In this document: positions 56,338-64,000 of the stretch, piece after piece
Layout: every line of letters starts with the position of its first letter
How positions within the stretch are numbered: the stretch's first letter is position 1
Source of the DNA: Hyaloperonospora brassicae
Lineage: Eukaryota; Oomycota; Peronosporomycetes; Peronosporales; Peronosporaceae
Assembly: GCA_947650285.1 (NCBI GenBank)
Contig: CANTFL010000608.1
Coordinates: forward strand, 62,001 to 126,000
Reading direction: 5' to 3'
Length of the DNA stretch: 64,000 nucleotides
Program-made: the position numbers and the translations under genes
The notes under the pieces: generated by a model
Told to the model about the DNA's origin: nothing
What the model saw: only the letters and a program-made list of their open reading frames with translations
Database searches by the model: none

Positions 56338-56726
56338 ATGGAACTGCGGCATCGAACCAAAGGCGCCGCCAAACAGAGCGCACGCGGTCTCGACGTGGCG
56401 CTTGGCCCGACGATCTACAATGGGGAGCGCTACTCGAAGATGAGCGAGCGGCTCCGGCGGCAGCAGAAGAAACCGTCCGAGGTCGCTGACGCTAGTGCCC
56501 AGCGGGTACGTCGTCTGTCATAGGCGCCGACTGTTGCGATGCTGCGAGCCGTCTCTTCCTGACGTCGCCAATTGCTGTGACATGTCGTTTGTATTGTCCG
56601 CCACAGATATTGCGCTCGCAAGTGCTTATGTTCGTCGTCGCACTCGTCTTTGTTCTGTCGTGGGTGATGACAATGATGTACAAAGCGCACGTCCGCCGGT
56701 CCACTCGCGAGCCTTTCGACGCGTAG
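56338..56726 (+). CDS. Small single-pass membrane protein (two exons, unrecognised)
   Basis: Exon 1 (56338-56505, 56 codons) ends ASAQR at a GTACGT donor. Exon 2 (56607-56726) starts after CCACAG and reads ILRSQVLMFVVALVFVLSWVMTMMYKAHVRRST to a TAG. Together they give 95 aa. The first half is basic and hydrophilic (SERLRRQQKK). Residues about 62-80 form one transmembrane helix, and the tail is short and basic (HVRRSTREPFDA). The layout is that of a tail-anchored or single-pass ER/mitochondrial protein. I cannot name the family. Support comes from the in-frame splice, the good donor, the hydrophobic helix and GC-rich third positions. The gene is easy to miss because exon 2 is only 40 codons. 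The region 56727-57152 after it holds nothing I can support. Confidence 0.55.
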
Positions 56727-57152
56727 TGTCCCCGTTCTGCTGCACGACGAGACGCCTGACGAGACTCTGGCTCGAGGCTTTCAACGGCGTTCCCACGTCA
56801 CGTTAACGCACTTCCGCGCTGGGTAATACACACTTGCATGGCCTTTTCTGTTTTTCGTTCAGCATGGTCTGCGAGAGCTACGCTAGTAACGATTGCGAGG
56901 AGTCGGGGGTACAAGCTGTAGGAGAGACGGTCGCGTGAGGCGTGTCTCTCTGCGTCCAGTCCCGTGGTCGCAGCGCAAACAAATTGTATGACAACACGAT
57001 CGGATCGACTGAAAAGGCTCCGAATATTAAATATTAGGCAGAGCAGGCAGCGAACGGCCATATCGAATCAATATGGTCCCGCCACAAAGCCTGCTCCACA
57101 TCAGCGGCAGCTGCTAGTCCCAATGCCAGCCAGCACGCCCCTAACGGCAACC

Positions 57153-57773
57153 TCAAGCGACAGACTTCGAAGGCGACGCTTTCCTTCTCCCGAGTCCAGT
57201 GATCTTCGTCAGCCGCGTGTACAACTTACGCACAAGAGTCGTGCGGAGGTCGCGCAGTTCCTTGTCCACAACTGCGAGTTGACGGCCTTCGATGACCACA
57301 GACGACGACGTGATGGCAAACTCGTTCGCATCCGCACACGAACAACTGCAGCTCAGCGCACTGGAGATGCGTCCAGCCTCGGACGCAAAGCTGGCGCCAC
57401 TGGTACAATGGTCGTCGTCGTCGTCGTCGAGCTGCGTGTCGCGTGACGAGCGTTTGTCTGCGTCCCCCGCTGTATCTTTGCTCGTAGTGGCAACGCCTCC
57501 GCCGCAGCTCCGACTCTGACGACTGCACCGCCGCATCACGCGGGTGTGCTCAAAGCCGCTACCCGTGCTCGGCAGCCAGTCGGACACCTCGGAATAAGTG
57601 CCGGCTGTGCTGCGCCGACGGCGAACTGAGGATCGGTCGTGGGCGGCGCAGAGCGGCAGCTCCGACTTGGTCGAGGACGCCGAGCGTTGCGACGACAGGG
57701 GAGGGGCCGTCGCGGCAAAGGCGAGCTCGTCGATGCTGGGGCTGGGCGCCGTGGCCCTCAACAAAAGCGGCAT
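57153..57773 (-). CDS. Unrecognised Ser/Asp-rich protein
   Basis: 206 aa starting with an ATG at 57773. Low-complexity Ser, Arg and Asp stretches dominate, including DDDDDD (encoded by a GTC/GTCGTC run near 57412-57430). The C-terminus is helical and basic (VDKELRDLRTTLVRKLYTRLTKIT, GLGRRK), like a short coiled coil. No domain is recognised. A separate minus-strand frame upstream (about 57758-58147) contains ILCYTGHLNGLYFDRAIAESRHLA and might be a 5' exon of the same gene, but I found no unambiguous splice. Treat the start as uncertain. Confidence 0.4.
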   Translation of the reverse strand: MPLLLRATAPSPSIDELAFAATAPPLSSQRSASSTKSELPLCAAHDRSSVRRRRSTAGTYSEVSDWLPSTGSGFEHTRVMRRCSRQSRSCGGGVATTSKDTAGDADKRSSRDTQLDDDDDDHCTSGASFASEAGRISSALSCSCSCADANEFAITSSSVVIEGRQLAVVDKELRDLRTTLVRKLYTRLTKITGLGRRKASPSKSVA

Positions 57774-58199
57774 CGCGCTCCGGTCGTCGCTGTCGGGTGG
57801 CGGCTGCGCTCGACACGGGAAATCGCGAAGTGGGCGTCAGGAACGCGCGATGGGAGACATCCCCCCCTCAATACGGCGCCGTGGGGGTAGGGGAGCTGGC
57901 GAAAGCAGGCATAGACAGCCTGGCTGCCCAAGACCTCAAATGATTTTGCCAGGTGGCGACTTTCGGCTATCGCGCGGTCGAAATAGAGGCCGTTGAGGTG
58001 TCCAGTGTAGCATAAAATTCTAACGCTTGGCTCAAAGCGCTCAGCTGGAAGGGAGGAGGGGGGGGAGGCGTACGCGCATGTCGTGTCATATGCCGCAAAT
58101 GCTGATGTTTGTTGATACATCGGCTCCTCGAAAAAAGCGATTGCCATGTGCGTGCCGTGTGCGTCACCGCTCAAATCGAGCACCGGCAGCAACAGTGTC

Positions 58200-60402
58200 A
58201 CCCGCACGGACGTTCCTGGCGCTGAATATGATCAATGGTGTCCACCGTCACGAAATGCATCGGAATGCCGTTGATACATCATGCAGCGTCGTTTCCGTTC
58301 ACAATCAGATATTCCTCCATCCATCAGGTTGACCGACCACCTGGGTTTCAAAACCGAAAGGTCGGGAGTGGCTATTGTGCGACCACACGCGCCTTTGGAC
58401 ATGTTCTGACTACAAGCCCGTAATGAAGTGTTCGGACTACCCAAACAAATGCTCCGCCACTGGTCGGACCTTTTCGACCATACGTGAACCGGAAGTTATC
58501 GATGTAAAGTGTGCTACAAAAGTACCGCAGACTTGTGGGTGGCTGCAGTCCATGCCATCCGTCACGGATAAACACGACGAAGCACGACGTCGCTGAAAGC
58601 CCAGCGTCACCCTTACGACGTGAACGGATGAACACCTGGACTGACTACAATAGCTGTACCAGCATTTCGCCGTTCGATGCAGCAGAGCTTAACACGGCCG
58701 TCGAGGAGGTCATGCGAGCGACCTGGTGTACCATGTCATGCTGCTTTTGTAATGCGTATTATTTCACAGCGTCGATGGCGCGAAAATGCCACGAAGTGCG
58801 CACGCAGTATGGGACGATGGCACGAAAAGGCCACGAAGTGCGCACGCAGTATGGGACTATCGGTCGTAAAAACGTGTGACTGAACTTTTTTGCTAATGAG
58901 GACCACCACGAGCGGTTGTTGAGCGCAGCGTGAAACGTTCTGACGAGGCAAGCAATAGTGCTGACAGTCATGCTACGAGCGAGAACGTGGTTGTGCTAGA
59001 GAACGACTTGATGCGAGCTGAGATCAGCAAAACAACCGGTTACCTCACGAAGCTGACCAACAAGAAGAAAGACGTACAGATCCCGCTATCGCCGGAGGTT
59101 GCGTACTATCAAGCCTTCCAAGACGACGGTCCGAAATCTGGCGCGTACGTATTCCGTCCGGACTCGAACAAGACACACTCGGTGACGGACATGAGTCGAG
59201 CAACGACGGACAAGCTGTCCGACGTGGCAATGGTGGAGCTGCAAACGACGAGAAGCCTTACTGTCGATGGTGACGTCGTCAGTGTACCGCGGGTCGCGTT
59301 CAAGATCGGCAGCTGGGTCACGCTCGAGCACCGCATGAGCGACGGTGACGAGTTTCTGGAGATTGAGTGGACGGTGGGGCCAGTGCCGATCGACGACAAG
59401 AAGGGCAAAGAGGTGATCGTGCGTTTCGACACCAGCAACAGCATGGCGTCGGACAGCACACTGTATACGGACTCGAACGGCCTCGAGTCCATGAAGCGCG
59501 TGCGTAACCATCGAGGCACGTAGAACCTGAGTCTGCACGACGACCAGGAGGCAGTGGCGGCCAACTACTTTCCCATGACTACAGGCGCATACATCAAGGA
59601 TGATAAGCGCCAATTGAATGTGGTGACAGACCGCGCGCAAGGGGTGGCGAGTTTGGTGGATGGACAGGTCGAAGCGATGGTTCACCGTCGCCTGCTTGCA
59701 GACGACAATATGGGTGTACATGAAAACCTGAACGAGACGGAGTCGGTGTATGACGAGACCACCAAGACGTACGTAACGAAGGGAATGGTGGTCCGTGGCA
59801 ACTTCTTTGTCAACGTGGACTCAGCCGATGACGGTATGCGCAGCATCCGCTCGAAGATGGAGTCGCAGTTTTTCCATCCGCTGACGGCGTATCGTAAGCC
59901 CGTTTCGTCCGACGTGGAGGCGAAGGTGCCGTGGTTGACAGTGGGCGAGTTCCCTTCGAACGTAGGTTTGACAACGCTACAAGAGCAGTCGAAGGAATGT
60001 GTGATGGTGCGTCTGTCGCACTTGTACGCGGTGGACGAGCACTCGAGTCAATCGAAGCCTGCGACGGTGGACTTCTCCGCGCTGTTCTCGGTGAAGAACT
60101 CGGTGGTGTCGGAAGTGATAGAGCTGGTTCTGACTGGCACGAAGGAGCTGTCGCGAGAGGACAAAGAGCTTGACACGCTGGAGTGGAAGACAACGGACGA
60201 AGCTCACGGCTGGTCGCCTCGTTCGCTGCCTGTGAAGGGCACATCAGTGACGTTGCAGGCGATGGAAGTGCGTGCTTTCCGCGTGTGCTTCGCGAAGGGT
60301 GCAAGCATGGATGGGACGGATGCTGTTGGTGTTCGGAGTCCACAAGATGACTCGTTCGGTGCTGCACTGCAGGAGTTGGCTGAGATCGTTGCCGTGGAAT
60401 AA
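58200..60402 (+). pseudogene. Broken GH38 alpha-mannosidase, C-terminal half
   Basis: The clear part, 58930-60402, is the beta-sandwich C-terminal half of a lysosomal-type class II alpha-mannosidase: VVLENDLMRAEISKTTGYLTKLTNKK, YVFRPDSNKT, GSWVTLEHRMSDGDEFLEIEWTVGPVPI, then NYFPMTTGAYIKDDKRQLNVVTDRAQG, VEAMVHRRLLADDNMGVHENLNET. A stop codon TAG at 59521-59523 (after NHRGT) breaks it where the family has Trp, so it needs one substitution only. Upstream to about 58200 the sequence is decayed, with only hints of the mannosidase middle (SCTSISPFDAAELN near 58650). The N-terminal catalytic half (nucleophile Asp) is missing. Intact copies trim mannose from N-glycans. Confidence 0.8.
58774..58857 (+). 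repeat. 42-bp tandem duplication in the mannosidase pseudogene
   Basis: Two copies of a 42-bp unit (GATGGCRCGAAAA...GTATGGGAC) differing at two positions. It is a multiple of three, so it adds 14 residues without shifting frame. Its location just before the intact beta-sandwich region suggests it arose during decay. Confidence 0.7.
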
Positions 60403-61019
60403 GCAACAGAGCTTGATGCGTGGATCAGCTTGAGAAGCGATCTGTACATTGCAACGCATTGCACGACATAGCAGGATATTGGCATTGTGAGTCGTGCCAC
60501 GACTCAACGAGTACGCAGTGGTGGGCACATGATCATGCACGTGGTGTGCTCAATTTTACAGCAAAAGCGTGCGCGTAAATGAAACAACGATCTGATTTCT
60601 GTGAAGTTCTCGACAAGTCGCACACCTCATTCGGGTTGTTTTCATCAGTGCAAAGATCAAAACAGTTTTATCGACGGCTTAACACTCGGAACGTATGCGA
60701 AAGAAAGTGTATCAGGCGCGCGATGTTCGTACGGCACAGAGGGCAAAAAGACCACGAATGGTATGGAAATTTGCTGCTATAGCGAATAGCAAGACATGCT
60801 TGTTTTTTGTGTCATCCTACCTTGTCAATGCCCTGCCAACAAGCCCTGCGTGTACGCGATCGTGACGTATTTGCCAAACGGGTTGACGTCGATCAGTTAC
60901 TGATCCCAAGCGCAATATAATTGTTTGCAACAGCAACAGCAACAACAAACACGAAACATAGTCGCAAGATGCAGTTGGAATAGCACAATGTCGCGCACCA
61001 CTTTTTTGGCGAACTAATA
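60403..61019. other. Gene-free region
   Basis: Holds a short CAACAG/CAACAA microsatellite near 60931-60952 and nothing else that I can support. Confidence 0.4.
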
Positions 61020-61542
61020 TGACGTTAGCCCGTTTCGTGTCATTGACACCAGGGCTTCTACCCGTTGTTTTGAGGGGTTGAGGGCACCACCCGTGTAGCG
61101 GGAAACGCCTTGTGTCAATTCAACACAAGGTTGTGTGCACCCGACGTCACGTACACGTGGCGTGAAGAAGCGCAGAAAAGTAGGCAGAACTCGAAATCTC
61201 TGTCAAAGAGAAAAAGTAGAGCTGTATCTGATACAGTTCTGTTTCTCATATAAACCGTCTTTTGTCTTGAGCTAACTATATTAGACTACAATCTCCCATG
61301 TGGGTTTCTTGCTCACCACCCATTGCGCGCGTCCAGCAGCGATTGGTGGTTAAAACTGGTTGATGTACCGTGAAGATCCACCACCAAATGGAGCAAGCCA
61401 TCAAAGAAATATTACCCTCGGGGGTAATATTCCTTCAACCTTACTCCTTACGGGTAATGTTAATTGAACATTATCGAAATAGATAATGTTCAAAATTGAT
61501 ACGAAAAGATCAATTTTTATGTAACGGGCTCACCCCGTTACA
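61020..61542 (-). repeat. 3' LTR of a truncated retrotransposon
   Basis: Read on the minus strand it starts TGTAACGGGGTGAGCCCGTT (61542 downward) and ends CTAACGTCA at 61020, 523 bp. It shares GCTGGACGCGCGCAATGGG, CACGCCACGTGTACGTGACG and the 5' hairpin with the LTR at 42768. Unlike the solo LTRs there is no target duplication. Its upstream side carries a polypurine tract (next feature), so it is the 3' LTR of an element whose interior is lost. Confidence 0.82.
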
Positions 61543-61642
61543 CCCCAGACCCCACCCCCAAAAGGATACCCACATCCCGGGCCCCATGGGGGACTTTCGG
61601 GGTGCTATTGCAATACGTGCTCTGTCTTCCTCGTGTAACTGT
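61543..61642 (-). mobile_element. Polypurine tract and last internal bases of the retrotransposon
   Basis: On the minus strand CCTTTTGGGGGTGGGGTCTG then GGG ends exactly at the LTR start, the expected place and composition of the primer for plus-strand synthesis. About 75 further bases look like internal 3' UTR. No gag or pol homology remains, and the junction with host sequence is unclear. Confidence 0.6.
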
Positions 61643-61816
61643 CCAATGGTAATGTAACGCATATCATTTACATCGATTGTGCAAGTGTCGCTAGTGTTAC
61701 TGTCGCCTCGTGACGAAGCAACACGCTAGTAAATAAAACATACACTGGCTTAAAACGACAAAAACCCCTCTCTGCCCACATTTGCCCTCTTTGCCTCTAC
61801 CCGTTGCCATTCACCA

Positions 61817-64000
61817 TGTCTAAAACCAGTGCCGACGTGTCCATCGAATCCCTTGCGCCTCCCACCACTCAAAGTGTAAAACGTAGCTGGATTTGAACTC
61901 ATTTTGAGGCTGGTGCCGACGCCAATACAGCCTTTTGCCAAGTCGACACAAACCGAAGGACGGGCCGTGCATTCGGTCGCTTCCTTAACCTTGACAAGTC
62001 CGGCAGCATTAAGAGCCTGAACGAGCACCCGACAAAGGTCTACAATCTCAGCGATCCGAAGAAGAAGGACGAGAACAATGCATCTATTTAAAAGAATATC
62101 TAAAAGGGAACTCTCGAGAAGTGAGCTTGTATAACACATGTAACCTACATTTACAAAGAACTGAACCAATCCATGATGTAGAATGTATTGACCGGACAGA
62201 ACCTCAAAGCTCACATCGGATACTTTATTGCTGACGCCAACCTGCCTTTTCGCCATCATCGAACGAATCTCTTTTATCAATCTTTTGGGCACCTGTAAAG
62301 AGAAAATACCCCAGATGATGGTCAAGGCCGACGCCATCCAGAACCATCTTTTCCGAATGTATGCTCAGCACCGCAAATTCATCAAGATCAGTCTTTCCAA
62401 GGTCAATGGATCGCTTTTACTTCCAATGCTTGGACTTCACCCAACGTGAAATCCTTGATGGCGCTCACTGCTCATTGGATTGACACCGACTTGAAAATTC
62501 AAGAACCATTGCTGAGGGTTCTTGCTATGATGGGTATGGACATGTTCCTTATTGCCTGGGTAATGTGGGATTTGACAATAAGATCTTCTGCTTACCTTTA
62601 ACAATTATGTTTTTTAGGTGATCATTCTGCTTAAAATTTTGCAGACTTGCATTACAACGTTCTGTCCAACTATGGTATTCTTGGATCCCTCTCTACCATT
62701 ACTACCGACAATGCCAGCACAAACTTCGTTATGACTTGAGCTCTTTCCCGCATGGAGCATGTGGAGTTCAACCATCAGAAAAAGCTGTTTGGTTGCATAA
62801 CTCACGTGACCTTTTGGATGCAATGGATGGAATCAAGGCCCTTGGAGGGAAAGAATACCTCAACAATGAAGAGGAGGATTCCGCCGCCACATGTGTCATG
62901 TCAGTACACAACATCACCACCCAACTTGATGGTTTCGATGTCAACTTGGCTACGGTCCAAAAGCGTGTACACGGCATGTCAGTCGATGTACGATCTTCTG
63001 ATCAACGTCGCCAATATTTTGGCCAAGCTGTGAAGTACCATCAACAAGGTTCTACTGTATACTGCGAAAATCTCAATGTCAAAGCGCGGTGAAATTCCCA
63101 GATGTGTTCGCGCTTTTTGCACTTACAATTAGTACTTGTAAATAGTTTCTTTGACTCATTGGCAAAATTGTTTTTCTTTTCGGTTCGACAGCCCGGCCGT
63201 GACTAGAGTATACCTTAGCGATAAAATTTATTAGAAAATTGCCCTTTCAAATGAGGAATAAGAAAAGCTTGGTCAGCTCATGAAGTTTCTATGACCTCTA
63301 ACACATCCACGGAAAAGCTTGCGGGTTCACGTTTCCCCACGCTTGAGAAGGCTCTCCCGATCTTTTTTGCCCTCATTGTTCAATTGCAAAAGGTGCGAAG
63401 CGATGATTTTAATGTAGAGAATCCGAGATATCAATATTCGTGTTCAAACCTATTTAAATCTTGCAGGTGGAACAGACCTACGACTCGGAGCAGCTTGTAC
63501 AGCCGGCTAGAGACACTATTTAAAAGCTTGAAAAGTATCTCAAGGCGGCTCTTAAAAAACCTCTTTACCTGCACGCCGTCGTTTTCGTTTCCCGTATCAA
63601 GACTTTTTTCTTCAGCAAGTATGCAGGACATTTTTCACATTATAGCATCCATACTCACATGATTTGTGAGGGCTTTGCTGTTGCTGCAAGCCGCTACAGC
63701 ACTCATGCAGCCTTTTCCATGGCCACTAAAGAAGCAGGTGAAGAGGTCGACGATTTTAAAGATTTCATTCACGCAAAGCGGCAGAAGATTACCGACGTGG
63801 ACGAGGAAATAGAAGTATTTGGGGGAAGACCTGGCCGATAGGGATGTGTATCATTTGGGATATTGGCACCGTCCACAGGTGGATTTTCCTAGTTTAGGTA
63901 AGATGGCGATGGCCCTTCTACAAATTCCTGCCACAAGTGTCCCTTTCGAGCGTGCTTTCTCGATGAGGTTTGATTTGCAGGGATGATAGGGCATCTCTGA
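61817..64000 (+). pseudogene. hAT-family transposase, degenerate, running off the window
   Basis: Homology in order along the plus strand: a BED-type zinc finger (KRSWI, stop, THFEAGADANTAFCQVD from 61817), WTSPNVKSLMALTAHWIDTDLK (near 62421), DLHYNVLSNYGILGSLSTITTDNAS (near 62644), STEKLAGSRFPTLEKALPIFFALIVQL (near 63300), and the C-terminal dimerisation domain LGYWHRPQVDFPSLGKMA then PATSVPFERAFS (63857-63965). At least one nonsense change (TGA for the Trp of SWIW) and several frameshifts make it inactive. The end DDRASL is reached through a small indel at the window edge, so the gene continues beyond 64000. Inverted ends are not visible. Confidence 0.8.

Noticed and set aside
1..64000. CRISPR array, bacterial operons or ribosomal RNA genes
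   Set aside because: No regularly spaced identical repeats and no rRNA signature; the genes are intron-containing and eukaryotic.

Overview
The window looks like nuclear DNA of an oomycete, probably a Peronosporales species (Phytophthora or a downy mildew). It has compact eukaryotic genes with few, short GT-AG introns (mostly 60-100 nt, donors often GTACG), gene spacings of 100-300 bp, AT-rich repeat-filled deserts between gene islands, and an LTR family beginning TGTAACGGGG and ending CCCCGTTACA. No species can be fixed from the sequence alone. Exon joins given here were built by hand from reading frame, splice signals and family homology. Every join stays in frame, but none has been checked against RNA.

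Region 1 (1-11.6 kb) is a gene island. It holds the 3' part of an FAD phenol-hydroxylase-like monooxygenase, a Cys-rich type I membrane protein, a GRWD1/Rrb1 WD40 protein, the complex I assembly factor NDUFAF6, a small MED15-type KIX protein, an unrecognised Lys-rich protein, the BCCIP/Bcp1 homologue, an unrecognised acidic protein, and glucosidase II beta. GRWD1/Rrb1 and Bcp1 are both known in yeast as dedicated ribosomal-protein chaperones, and they lie about 3.6 kb apart.

Region 2 (11.6-21.4 kb) is an AT-rich desert. It contains a decayed solo LTR, tRNA-like debris, a 20-21 bp minisatellite and a long hairpin. Region 3 (21.4-36.7 kb) is a second island: VPS8 (CORVET tether, 1783 aa), a double-chromodomain protein head to head with a BRCA1-like RING / Tudor-like / double-BRCT protein, an eight-exon U11/U12-65K (RNPC3)-like protein with three RRMs, and CDP-diacylglycerol synthase.

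Region 4 (36.7-53.4 kb) is a repeat zone. It has a dead MULE with about 206 bp inverted terminal repeats, a pair of tandem hairpins with compensatory changes, two solo LTRs (one with a perfect 5 bp target duplication), and a second, unrelated MULE bounded by diverged inverted repeats. Region 5 (53.5-60.4 kb) holds CMC1 (twin CX9C), serine palmitoyltransferase subunit 1 (LCB1, including a tiny first exon), a hidden two-exon 95-aa single-TM protein, one unrecognised ORF, and a broken GH38 alpha-mannosidase. Region 6 (60.4-64 kb) is an LTR with a polypurine tract and a dead hAT transposase that runs off the window end.

The genes are housekeeping functions: ribosome assembly, mitochondrial respiratory assembly, ER glycoprotein processing, endosomal tethering, chromatin and DNA repair, minor spliceosome, phospholipid and sphingolipid synthesis. 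I saw no convincing RXLR or Crinkler effector. The most unusual items are the three-RRM minor-spliceosome protein, the RING-Tudor-BRCT architecture, the recurring palindrome TACCGGTA beside genes, and the covarying tandem hairpins.
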